NCBI RefSeq assembly: GCF_007004655.1 | Contig: NZ_ML660108.1 | Span: 29,851-93,850 of the forward strand | Source of the DNA: Exilibacterium tricleocarpae | GTDB taxonomy: Bacteria > Pseudomonadota > Gammaproteobacteria > Pseudomonadales > Cellvibrionaceae | Length of the DNA stretch: 64,000 bases | Direction: 5' to 3' | Notes under the pieces: generated by a model | Seen by the model: only the letters and a program-made list of their open reading frames with translations | Told to the model about the DNA's origin: nothing | Databases searched by the model: none | Part shown: in pieces, positions 54,201 to 63,200 of the stretch | Position numbering within the stretch: the first letter of the stretch is position 1 | Layout of the letters: each line of letters opens with the position of its first letter | Program-made: the position numbers and the translations under genes

Positions 54201-57200
54201 TCGTACCAGAAGAAGGTCGAGAGGTGGATAAGCTAGAGTTACGCGATAAATTAAAGTGTGGTTTGCCTGAGTATATGGTCCCCTCTATCTTCGTTACCGT
54301 AGAGGCTCTCCCTCTTACCCCGAGTGGGAAAATAGACCGATCATCCCTGCCTCCACCTAACGAAGAAGACTTTTGTAGAGTAGAGCATGCGGTTGCCAGG
54401 ACTGAAGTAGAGAGAGAGCTTTCTAGAATATGGGCGAATGTCCTGAAGCTACCGGTAGAAAAGATTGGAATTGATGAGAACTTCTTTGATATAGGTGGGC
54501 ATTCTCTACTTGCTGCTCGGGTCGCCAGTCATATCAGGAAGATTTTTAGTGTAGAAGTACCTATCCGTACCCTGTTTGCCGCCACCACTATCCGAGAACT
54601 GGGAGCTGTTGTAGAGGGTTCTATGATCGCGAGTCCCCTGTTGGACAGAGACGAGTACCCTTTGATTTCTCTTGAGCGCGGTGCGTCTTCACCGCTGTCT
54701 TTTTCGCAGCAGAGGCTTTGGTTTTTATATCAGTTACAGGGTGATGGGCAGACCCAATACAATTTATCATGGGCTTTAAGACTAACCGGTGTGTTGGATG
54801 TTAGTGCCTTGGAGGAAGCCTTCAATTCCTTGATAAAACGCCATGAAAGTTTACGCACCACATTTCACGATATTGATGGAGAGCCAGCGCAGGTTGTGAG
54901 TAAATACCTCGAAGTTAATATTCCTGTTATATCTATCTGTGAAAAGGATTCTTCCTCACATATAAGATCTAATACCGCATCAAATTTTAACCTGTCTAAC
55001 GGACCATTGATAAAGCTAACTCTGCTATTACTATCTGAAGACGATCATATATTGCTAGTTAACATGCATCATATTATTTCTGATGGTTGGTCCATAAGCG
55101 TCTTAAACCACGACTTATCTGCCTTATACAAGTCCTATAAGGAACGAAAGAAAGCTGTTCTTGAGCCTTTAAGTATTCAGTATGCTGACTTTGCTATTTG
55201 GCAGAAAAAATGGTTGCAAAAAAATGTTCTAGATGAACAGGTAAAATATTGGAAGAAGCAGCTTCAAGGGGCTCCAGCCTTATTGGAAATGCCTACAGAT
55301 AGGCCTAGACCAGCAACGCAAACCTATAGTGGGGAAAGCTATCGCTTTGAAATAGAAGCTGGATTACTACAAGAAGTCCGTGAACTAAGCAAAAAATCCA
55401 GCACAACGATTTTTATGACACTTTTTGCCGGGTTTAATATTCTATTAGCAAAATACAGCGGCCAGAGAGATATTTGTGTTGGAACTACAGTTGCTAATAG
55501 GCAGCGTCCGGAGCTTGAAGGGCTTATAGGATTTTTTGTAAATACTTTGGTTCTGCGCACTCTTTTGGATGATGAGGAACATGTGACAGATTTGCTGGCA
55601 AAGACGAAGGAAGTGGCACTGTCCGCCTATGCGCATCAGGATTTGCCTTTTGAAAGTCTCATGGAGATACTAAATCCTACACGTAGCTTAAGCCATTCGC
55701 CATTGTTTCAGGTTATGTTCAGTTTACAGAATACTGAGCGCAATAGCCTTGTCTTACCTGAAGCTGATGTATCCCCAGTTTTTGGTGGCGTTTACTCTGC
55801 GAAGTTCGATTTGTCAATGAGCTTGGTTGAGAAAGGCGACAGTATCATGGGGATCTTGCAGTACAATGTGGCGTTGTTTGACAAGGCGACTGTGCAAAAA
55901 TTTGTTGAGTACTATAAGAACATATTAAAGGGTATGACTAATAGCCCCCATAAGAAGTTATCGTCTATATCCCTACTTAGTGAAAAAGATAAGAGACATA
56001 TCATAGAAGATCTGAGCAAAACGACAGTTTATTCACCTGATGATCGCTGCATTCACCAGTTAATTCAGAGGCGAGCTGGCAAATCTCCGGACTCAGTAGC
56101 ATTGATATACGATGACCGGATATTGACATATGATGAGTTGAATGTCGCTAGCAATCAATTGGCCAATTACCTGCTCAAGAAAGGTGTAGGTCCGGAATCA
56201 AAAGTGGGAATTTTTATAGAGCGCTCTTTTGATATGATTATTGGTATATTGGGGGTGGCTAAGGCAGGAGCAGCCTATGTACCAATTGAAGTGGACTACC
56301 CTAAGCAGAGAATAGAGTATGTGATTGAAGATAGCAGTGTATACCTGCTAATTACTCAGGAAAATCTGTGCGATATCCTGCCGGTTAACATAAGGACCCC
56401 GCGTTTGTGTATAGATAGGGATTGGCCCATTATCGCGGAAGAGCCCATTAGTGCCCCTGACATTTTCGTGAGCCCGGATAACTTACTTTATGTTATCTAT
56501 ACATCTGGATCTACTGGTAAACCAAAAGGAGTTATGATCACTCATGCCAGTCTATCTGCTCATATAGCATGGAAAGAACGTGTTTTTGGTTTTAACAGTG
56601 AAGATGTCGTTTTGCATAAAACACCTATTGGCTTCGATGTTTCTGTTTGGGAGTGGTCTGTACCACTAGTTGTTGGTTCCAAACTTCTAATCGCGAAATC
56701 GGGCGGCCATCGAGACCCCGAGTACTTGATTGACCTAGTAGCAGAGCAGCAGGTTACAGCTTTTCAAGTTGTTCCATCATTACTGAACGAATTGATAGCA
56801 GAAGCGTCAAGAGACCAGATAAAGTCATTGCGCTACCTATTTTGTGGCGGTGAAGAGTTGCCGCCTGCGGTACTTCATAAGTTTAAGAAGCTGCATAGTT
56901 CTGCAGTGCTATATAACTTTTATGGCCCAACAGAGGCGACTATTGATAGTACCTATTGGGCTTGCGATCTCTCCCGCCCATTAAGTGTTGTCCCGATAGG
57001 TCGACCTGTTGATAATGGAAACATATATATCTTGGACAAGCAATTGAATCCGCTTCCGAACAATGTTGTAGGCGAGATATATGTAGGTGGTAGTATCGTC
57101 GGTCGTGGTTACGGCAATCGCCCAGGATTAACGGCAATGAATTTCATTCCCAATCCATACAGCGATACGGCCGGTAATCGATTATATCGGAGTGGTGATT

Positions 57201-58660
57201 TGGGTAGGTATCTCTCCGACGGGAATATAGAGTATATTGGTCGCATTGATCATCAGGTTAAAATTCGAGGTTTCCGTATTGAGTTAGGTGAAATAGAAAA
57301 CGTATTGCGAGAAATAGGTGGCGTAGATGAAGTGGCTGTGTCGGCACTGGCGCTTAGGAAAGATAGAAGCGACGAGAACATAGTTGCCTATCTGGTTGTT
57401 GATTCCAGTTCTGAGGTTTCGTCCAGTAGTCTAAAGAAACATTTGTTGGCTTCTCTACCTGATTACATGATTCCATCAAAGTTTGTATTTTTAGACCGTT
57501 TGCCATTAACACCCAATGGCAAGGTGGACCGCGAAGCCCTACCTAAACCTGATCAAAGTAGTGGCGTGGCTAAAGTAAAACCTCGTAATGAAATCGAACT
57601 AAAATTGACTAATATTGTAGAAGACTTATTGGAGTATGACGTCCATAGCATATATGAAAACTTCTTTGATATGGGTGGTCATTCATTGCTTGCTTTGCGA
57701 CTTTTAGCAATAGTTAAAAAGGAATTTGGTCGAGAGCTGCCTTTGTCCACTTTCTTTAACGATCCAACGATTGCCTATTTGAGTAGTAGATTGCAGGAGA
57801 ACAATTCGAGTCTCAAAGTCTGGAGACCGATAGTGGCTATTCAACCTGTTGGTACGCGCCTTCCGCTTTTTTGTATTCATGCAGCCGGAGGCTCCGCTTT
57901 GTCTTATAGAGACTTGGCGAAGTGCCTTAAAAAATATGACCAGCCGGTTTATGGTCTCCAAGCCAGAGGGCTATTGGAGGGGCAAAGCCCATATGCCTCA
58001 ATAGAGGAAGCTGCCAAGAATTATATATCAGCTATAAAGAGTGTACAGAAAGAGGGGCCATATCATCTATTGGGATGGTCTGCGGGCGGAACTATTGCCT
58101 TTGAAATCGCTCAACAAATGCTGGTATCGGAAAACGATGTAGCCTTCATTGGCTTGCTGGACACTATGATTCGGACATCTTCTCTGAGTTGTGAGATTAA
58201 ACACCTAAATAAAATAACTCTTTTGTTTCATATCTTGCTGGGAGACCTTACCGTAGATCCCCCAAGTCATATAATTGATGACACGGTAAGTTTAGACGAA
58301 GAGAGTCAAGTTGCTTATGTAATTAGACACCTCAACGATAGCGGTATTGAAACCTACTTTACTGTAGGCGAAATGGTAAGAAGGTTACAAGTACTCTCTA
58401 TGTCCAGTCATTTTGTAGATCATTATAAGCCGAAGAGTTATAAGGGAGAGCTGAATTTCTTCCGTGCCTCAGAACTCTCCGATTTGAGTAAGAAATTTGA
58501 TATAAACTCATTGGGTAGCTACGACTGGAAGCCTTATGCTAATACAGTAAATGAGTATAAGGTCCCTGGCCACCATGCGGCCTTGATGTTTCCACCAAAT
58601 GTAGAGCCACTGGCAGCGATTATCATGAATGCCATCAGTAAGTCTGGAGTTGATGGCTAG
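48251..58660 (+). CDS. NRPS-2: C-A(Leu)-T-C-A(Pro)-T-C-A(Gln-like)-T-TE
   Basis: A 3469-residue three-module synthetase. The first C domain (HHAIFDG at 145) follows an upstream E domain and should be of the DCL type; the others have HHIISDG at 1199 and 2273. A3 loops are at 620, 1677 and 2750; carrier Ser residues are 1011, 2085 and 3145. Pocket codes by eye: DAWFFGNVI (Leu DAWFLGNVV is closest), DVQFIAQVA (near Pro DVQLIAHVV), and DVWQFGFID, identical to NRPS-1. The terminal thioesterase has GWSAGG (Ser3277) and GHH (His3441), so it releases the chain by hydrolysis or cyclisation. The start overlaps the NRPS-1 stop by one base. Confidence 0.93.
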   Translation: MNTHKPQIEDIYSLSPIQQGMLYHSSLMPSGGLYVGQFVFELNGRVNSQAFREAWSRISERHAVFRTFFTNVDTEKPVQVVLKKADFPWQEKDWRSMSSAEHYSRLEELLSEDKKQGFNIKQAPLMRLYLIRLEQLKYWFVWSRHHAIFDGWSGPIIYRELLGQYKAVLDKVSFSPQMNRNYKDYIRWLSRQDQKKCESYWKQYLTGFDTPTSLLKDSHGKQHGQNEDRSKKIRSHVSGRIGEALDAIVRSERITLNVLMQGVWAIVLGSYSRENDVVFGKVVSGRPSDLEGVESMVGPFINTVPLRVHIDPLANLLSWLRALHASQIDQIQYQSTPLADISMWSEISGGASLFYSIFVFENYPVDTALGDSVDGAFRMSLVKAYEKTHYPLALVVSRKDDIVVDFVYDASLFSKETIARLSRCFGKLLEQTAKNPNRPLSELPLVGQEERDLVVYDWNNTQRAYPTNHCVHDLFRKQSSKVPDAIAVRWGKRQFSYRELDEKSNQLANCLVERNAGPEAKIGLLIERSYEMIIGLLGILKAGAAYVPIDPTHPKSRINFVINDSDLSLLVTERAISIDKSDGWKIPYLCSDNNWSVVSGYPIEPPTVEMDPLNLAYVIYTSGSTGKPKGVGVCHRSLMKLCAWHQQEFSVTGSSKTTQLANIGFDAMVWEIWPYLLLGSEVCIVDQPIVLEPDTLIKKIESENITHSFLTTALAERLLARDWKKNTSLRYMFTGGDVLNYIPAKNTGYTLINNYGPTEATVISTSGVVHPGDKGPPSIGRPISNTTVYVLDELLNPVPIGFVGELYISGDGLARAYVNRADLTAESFLPNPFSKTGGERLYKTGDLVRYRDDGEIEFNGRIDFQVKVRGFRIELGEIERVLLDQCGIFEAVVLPASIEGDKKGTFLTAYIVADESIVNKNILRNRLQEELPSYMVPSFFLFMPRLPLNRNGKVDRKCLPNPTDSSFSSNVVVEPKTKGEKLLVDICAEILAVSVKDVSVKDNFFDLGGHSLLAARLVNRLREAINYEMNIADILSGKTIEDLACLLNMSEAKPSLTEETQHPIARVKRGEHPPLSFAQQRLWFLNQLEEGRSVHYNIPLSIRLKGILNISALSLAFNSIVKRHEVLRTTFENIDGEAKQVISTTMNLDIEVIHIEERNVESYINNYCQHVFDLSKSPLIKVVLLSLSLKENLLLLNMHHIISDGWSMSVIYRELSCLYSSYCQSKKPSLDELKIQYADFSVWQKKWLKDGLLDRQAEYWKEQLKGLPPLLDLPTDKSRPSIQSNVGSSCKCVVSRELTSRLKELSNQSEVTLFMTLLAVFNLLLARYSGKEDIFVGSPIANRQRPELENLIGFFSNTLVLRNKVDLNSSFRQLLQVVKKTAIAAYENQDIPFENLVEILNPERSLSYSPLFQILFVLQNAEQESLSLTGIDVVLEDSKTKISKFDLTFALTEKNGSIHGKLQYNVDIFSEETVQRILNHYIYLLEKVIENPESLLFSIPLLDGKEFSCVVNDWNSTDVSSFIDLDVCSLFEVQATKASDVIAIVDGEKRLTYGALNYKSNILADRLNRKGVVTGVKVGVLAERSVEFMVSILGIFKAGGVYIPIDPGYPKDRIDYMLEQAGVSILLRDRCYSGDVEHDSYNTIWLEEIRDYSIESEMPLEKVHIKKSLSDLAYIIYTSGSTGRPKAITMPHLALTNLIQWQNKNSSCTVGSRTLQFSSLSFDVSVQEVFSTFCSGGTLVLTQEETRRDPFSTWELISSMRVNRLFMPFIALQQLAEAFPLSKESRASSSVREIITAGEQLQITPNIRTLFTVLEDCKLFNQYGPSETHVATALELKGDPNTWEYLPTIGRPISNIKTYILDKYLNPVPIGVYGELYIAGNGLANGYLGQDSLTKERFIECTFTDDMNSQRRRLYKTGDLVRYRSDGSIEYKGRTDNQVKVRGFRVEPSEIEHVLIEEESIQEVVVIDHQQGESLRSTILVAYVVPEEGREVDKLELRDKLKCGLPEYMVPSIFVTVEALPLTPSGKIDRSSLPPPNEEDFCRVEHAVARTEVERELSRIWANVLKLPVEKIGIDENFFDIGGHSLLAARVASHIRKIFSVEVPIRTLFAATTIRELGAVVEGSMIASPLLDRDEYPLISLERGASSPLSFSQQRLWFLYQLQGDGQTQYNLSWALRLTGVLDVSALEEAFNSLIKRHESLRTTFHDIDGEPAQVVSKYLEVNIPVISICEKDSSSHIRSNTASNFNLSNGPLIKLTLLLLSEDDHILLVNMHHIISDGWSISVLNHDLSALYKSYKERKKAVLEPLSIQYADFAIWQKKWLQKNVLDEQVKYWKKQLQGAPALLEMPTDRPRPATQTYSGESYRFEIEAGLLQEVRELSKKSSTTIFMTLFAGFNILLAKYSGQRDICVGTTVANRQRPELEGLIGFFVNTLVLRTLLDDEEHVTDLLAKTKEVALSAYAHQDLPFESLMEILNPTRSLSHSPLFQVMFSLQNTERNSLVLPEADVSPVFGGVYSAKFDLSMSLVEKGDSIMGILQYNVALFDKATVQKFVEYYKNILKGMTNSPHKKLSSISLLSEKDKRHIIEDLSKTTVYSPDDRCIHQLIQRRAGKSPDSVALIYDDRILTYDELNVASNQLANYLLKKGVGPESKVGIFIERSFDMIIGILGVAKAGAAYVPIEVDYPKQRIEYVIEDSSVYLLITQENLCDILPVNIRTPRLCIDRDWPIIAEEPISAPDIFVSPDNLLYVIYTSGSTGKPKGVMITHASLSAHIAWKERVFGFNSEDVVLHKTPIGFDVSVWEWSVPLVVGSKLLIAKSGGHRDPEYLIDLVAEQQVTAFQVVPSLLNELIAEASRDQIKSLRYLFCGGEELPPAVLHKFKKLHSSAVLYNFYGPTEATIDSTYWACDLSRPLSVVPIGRPVDNGNIYILDKQLNPLPNNVVGEIYVGGSIVGRGYGNRPGLTAMNFIPNPYSDTAGNRLYRSGDLGRYLSDGNIEYIGRIDHQVKIRGFRIELGEIENVLREIGGVDEVAVSALALRKDRSDENIVAYLVVDSSSEVSSSSLKKHLLASLPDYMIPSKFVFLDRLPLTPNGKVDREALPKPDQSSGVAKVKPRNEIELKLTNIVEDLLEYDVHSIYENFFDMGGHSLLALRLLAIVKKEFGRELPLSTFFNDPTIAYLSSRLQENNSSLKVWRPIVAIQPVGTRLPLFCIHAAGGSALSYRDLAKCLKKYDQPVYGLQARGLLEGQSPYASIEEAAKNYISAIKSVQKEGPYHLLGWSAGGTIAFEIAQQMLVSENDVAFIGLLDTMIRTSSLSCEIKHLNKITLLFHILLGDLTVDPPSHIIDDTVSLDEESQVAYVIRHLNDSGIETYFTVGEMVRRLQVLSMSSHFVDHYKPKSYKGELNFFRASELSDLSKKFDINSLGSYDWKPYANTVNEYKVPGHHAALMFPPNVEPLAAIIMNAISKSGVDG

Positions 58661-58693
58661 TTGGATGATACATAGCCTATACTGGCGCTTCTC

Positions 58694-59857
58694 ATGAAGA
58701 ATGGAATTGGCTGCTATAGTGTACTGTGCGGATTTTACTTCACTTTCTTTGCAACCAGTGGCGTTCTAAATCCATATTGGTCACTGTATTTAAAATCACT
58801 TGGTTTTGATACTGTGGAAGTTGCTCAGCTCACAGCCTTTTTAATGGGGGCTAACTTCTTCGCACCGTATTTCTGGGCTTGGATAGCTGACGCGACAGGA
58901 AGGTCAATCTATGTAATCAGGCTAACATCAGTACTTTCTCTGCTTTCCTTTTTTGGTGTGCTGATAGACAAAAACTTTTGGTACTTCTCTTTTATTTTGT
59001 TTGGCTTTAGTTTTTTTAGAAGCCCTATATTGCCACAACTTCAGGCTAATACGATGGTCTACCTTAGGGAAAACAGAGACCGCTATGGAAATATTCGTTT
59101 ATGGGGATCTGTGGGCTTTGTTCTTGCAACAATTATTTTAGGTAAGGTATTAGAAAACTACAGTATAAGAATACTCCCTTATGTGGTTTTAGGTTTTCTA
59201 TTTTTTTCTGTTTTAATATCGTTTTTGTTGCCTAAAAATAATCAGAGCAAAAAAAATACCGAAAGTGGTGATATAGTTAAGGTATTGGTTCAGCCTGTTT
59301 TAATAGTATTTATGTTTGTTTCCTTTCTTATGTTTTTTAGTATGGCACCGTATGCAGTTTTTTCCAGTATATATTTGGAAGATAGTGGTTATACGCATAG
59401 TGTTATCGGTGCATTTTGGGCATTTGGGATGGTTGCGCAAGTCGGTATTTTTTATGTCATGTTTTTACTCTTGAGATTCTTTACTCTAAAGACATTGCTG
59501 ATTGCAGCCTTTATTCTCACATCTATAAGATGGTTACTTATTGGCTTCTGCATTGACTATTTCTTCGTGCTGATTTTAGCCCAACTTCTACAAGCAGCTA
59601 ACATCGGTGTCTATCAAACTGTAGCGGTGCGCATAGTACATATACTGTTTGATGAAGACGTTAGGTACAGAGGGCAGGCCGTATACACCTGTTGTACTGG
59701 TGTCGCTGGTGTTGTTGGTATGTTACTTAGTGGGTACTTCTGGAACTTGTTGTCGCCAGAAGCTGTCTTTTCGATTGCCGCGTCCGTCACTCTGCTAGCA
59801 ACACTGATTGTTTGGATTTGTATGAAAGAAATCGATTCTAACGGGGTTCAAGTATAG
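58694..59857 (+). CDS. MFS transporter, possible peptide exporter
   Basis: A 387-residue protein with about 11-12 transmembrane helices in the LacY/HcaT-like branch of the major facilitator superfamily (FYFTFFATSGVLNPYWSLYL at the start; YGNIRLWGSVGFVLATII in the middle). Its place between two NRPS genes, 33 bp after NRPS-2, suggests it moves the peptide product or a precursor. Relatives of this branch are mostly importers, so the direction is uncertain. No strong ribosome binding site is visible; coupling to NRPS-2 is possible. Confidence 0.8.
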   Translation: MKNGIGCYSVLCGFYFTFFATSGVLNPYWSLYLKSLGFDTVEVAQLTAFLMGANFFAPYFWAWIADATGRSIYVIRLTSVLSLLSFFGVLIDKNFWYFSFILFGFSFFRSPILPQLQANTMVYLRENRDRYGNIRLWGSVGFVLATIILGKVLENYSIRILPYVVLGFLFFSVLISFLLPKNNQSKKNTESGDIVKVLVQPVLIVFMFVSFLMFFSMAPYAVFSSIYLEDSGYTHSVIGAFWAFGMVAQVGIFYVMFLLLRFFTLKTLLIAAFILTSIRWLLIGFCIDYFFVLILAQLLQAANIGVYQTVAVRIVHILFDEDVRYRGQAVYTCCTGVAGVVGMLLSGYFWNLLSPEAVFSIAASVTLLATLIVWICMKEIDSNGVQV

Positions 59858-60241
59858 ATACTTATAAAACTATCAGGTATATCAATAACTGAAGAAAAAG
59901 TTTCTAGTTGAATATTTTTTAATAAATATTTCGATTATTACAGTGCAACTCTACTGCTAAAAGCTAACTTAAAATATCTTCTATATATTGTTTGATTGAC
60001 AGAACTTGGTAGGTCTATCATGCCATCTTTGTCAAAGAGATTTTGAGTATGCCTCTGGAATAAAAGCCAAACGCCCTTCCTTATCAAAAGCGTATATATG
60101 ACGTTAAAGAATTTAGGATTAAGGTCGGTCAGCCACAATGATACTTTAACGCTATATTTACAGTAAGAAATGCTTTCCGAATCGCAAAACGAAAAGCGAT
60201 TGGGTATTCCACTACGAGGTTGAAAATTTTCAGGTTTAATC
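59858..60241. other. AT-rich interval before NRPS-3
   Basis: 384 bp with an imperfect hairpin (GAATATTT..AAATATTTC, about 59909-59931) soon after the MFS stop, which could act as a terminator. No supported gene was found on either strand. It probably carries a separate promoter for NRPS-3, whose own ribosome binding site is weak (CAGG). Confidence 0.45.
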
Positions 60242-63200
60242 ATGAATTTAAATGAAATTATTATATTGCTATCAAAAAATAATATAGAGCTAAAGCTTTT
60301 AGATGGAGAAATAGCTTTCCCAGATGATATGAGTCTATTGCCTAAAGAAATTGTTGATCAGGTCTATAAACATCAGGCTGAAATTGCTGACTGGCTAAAG
60401 GCGGCCCACTCTATATCTAACTGTATAATTCCATCGGGAAAAGAAATGACTCCAAAAGTTGCGGCCGCTTCTACAGGTCAACAAAGGCTTTGGTACTTAA
60501 CGAAAGTTGCGGAACCCAATTATGTGTATAACAGTCAACTAGTTGTACCACTTCATGGTAATTTGAATATCGATTTCTTGGAATACAGTATATCCAAAAT
60601 AGTAGAGCGACACGAATCGCTGCGTACGGTATTCTCACAAACTGATGAAGGGGAGTTAAGACAAGTTGTTATTGAACCCTTTTCTATAAAAGTACCTCTT
60701 ACGGTTATCGAGGCTAAGGATAAAGGTAATGTTGAAGAATCGCTAAATGAAGAAATAGAATGCTTTTTGCTCAGGGAAAGTAGAAGGGAATATGATTTAG
60801 AAAAAGGCCCGCTATTTCGAGTACATGTTCTTCAACTTCCGAAAGAAAAACAGCTGTTTCTTCTATCGTATCACCATATAGTTTTTGACGGTTTATCACT
60901 CCGACAGTTGATCAGTGAGGTTAATTGCATATACAGCCATAAATGCGAAGGTACAACCGAAGTTCTTGACGAATTACCCGTTCAATATTCAGACTTTGCC
61001 GCCTGGGAACAACAATGGATAAAAAGCCCGGAATTTATGCGGCGACTAAGTTATTGGGAAGGTACACTAAAGGACTTTCCATTGCTAAATTTTCCATACG
61101 ATAAAGCTAGGCCCACTAAACAGAATTACACGGGTGCCAGGAGGGCTTTTAGGTGGCCGCTGGGATTGACAACTAACATAATGTCGTTGGCGAAAAAAGA
61201 AAACGTAACGTTATATACTGTTGTTTTAGCTGCCTACAAAGTATTACTAATGCGCTACTGTCGGCAAGAAAAGTTTTTAGTAGGCACTATTATAGCGAAC
61301 AGACTACAGCCAGAAATAAAGAATTTAATTGGCTTTTTTGTGGAAACCGTCGTGCTTCCGTCAGACCTTTCCGGACCCAAGACATTCAGACAGCTTTTAA
61401 AGGAAGTAAGACTACTTTGTAAAGATATTTTTTATAAAAAATCTGTACCATTTAATAAGTTAGTTGACCTCAGGAGATCGCAAGGTTTTGATGGAGAAAT
61501 CCCTATTTGTCAAGCGTTGCTGGAGTTTGGTGGTTTGACTTTTGAGGAAGGTAGTTTGGCTGGCCAACCCATAGATCAGCCCTATTTGAATTCAACAGGT
61601 ATCGCTCGTTTCGACATTATTATTTCGTTAAGGGTTGTGAACGGGCAATTGGAGGGACATATAGATTATAATACTTCTCTTATCCATTCGAAAACAGCTG
61701 AACGTTTTCTCAAACATTATCAATCCTTATTTGAAGCAGTTGTAGGTGATCCTGAACAGGATATATCTGTTGTACCTTTCCTGAGTCAGATCGAGGTTAA
61801 GCAGTTGTCGGAGGGGTTTAAGCAGCCGCAGAAAAAATATGCGAGCACTCAGACCATCATCGACCGGTTTGAAATGCAAGTTGCGAAGACGCCTGACGCG
61901 GTGGCCATAGTCCATGAGGACAGTTCCCTTACCTATGGTAGCCTTAATAAGCGTAGCAACCAACTAGCTCATTATCTAGTCAACCAAGGAGTTAAAGCTG
62001 AGTCTAAAGTGGGCTTGCGGATGGCTAGATCGTTGGAAACTATCGTGGGAATTTTAGGTATCTTGAAAGCCGGGGGGGCTTATGTGCCTATAGACCCGCA
62101 CGTTCCTGCAGAAAGGGCAAAGTATATCTTACAAGACAGTGGCGTTTCGATATTGCTGACTCAGACTAATTTGTTGAACGATGTTGCTCTGGATCATATC
62201 CGGAGCTCTATATGCCTTGATAAGGATTGGAAACTCATAGAAAAGTTAGATGATAAAAGCCCGACAATACACTTATACCCAGAAAACTTAGCTTATATTA
62301 TCTATACATCCGGCTCGACCGGAAAACCAAAAGGTAGTCTGGTCACCCATGCCAATGTGGTCAGGCTCTTTTTAGCAACGGAGAGCTATTACAAGTTTAA
62401 ACAGAGTGATTCCTGGTCACTTTTCCATTCTTTTGCGTTTGATTTTTCTGTTTGGGAACTATGGGGAGCCTTACTTTATGGCGGTAAAGTTATCGTTGTA
62501 CCTTATTGGCTTAGCCGAGATGTCAACGCCTTCTGCAAGTTAGTGTACGATCAGCGCGTCACCGTGTTGAGTCAAACACCGTCGGCGTTCAGTCAGTTTA
62601 TCAGCGCTGATAACTTAAATGACCTTGGATGTGGAAAATCGGCATTGAGATATGTTGTTTTTGGCGGCGAGGCGTTAGACGTATCTACTTTAAAAGAGTG
62701 GTTTGAGCGTCACGGTGATAGACAGCCACAATTGGTTAATATGTACGGAATTACAGAAACCACAGTGCATGTCACCTACGGCCCTTTGAGTACTGATAGT
62801 CTTAAGCAGTCAGGTAGCCTTATAGGTGAGCACTTGTCTGATTTGCAAACGTACGTTTTGGATAAGCATCTACAAATGATGCCGATTGGTATTCCCGGTG
62901 AGCTCTATGTGGGTGGTCAAGGTCTGGCTCGCGGTTACCTCAATCGCCCAATGTTAACCGCGGAGCGCTTTGTTGCGAGCCCTTTTAGTGCTGAGAAAGG
63001 GGGGAGGCTGTATAAAACCGGTGATCTGATGAAACGTTTACCGGACGGCAGCCTAGAGTATTTGGGAAGGATAGACCAGCAGGTAAAGATTCGCGGATTT
63101 CGGATTGAATTAGGGGAGATTCAAGCGGCTTTAATATCTCAGCCAGGTGTGAGAGATGCAGTTGTGGTGGTAAATAGCATCGGAGAGGAAAGGCGTGATC

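Noticed and set aside
59938-60243. 101-codon minus-strand frame divergent from NRPS-3
   Set aside because: Its ATG shares the CATG of the NRPS-3 start and there is no ribosome binding site on that strand. Composition fits non-coding AT-rich DNA.
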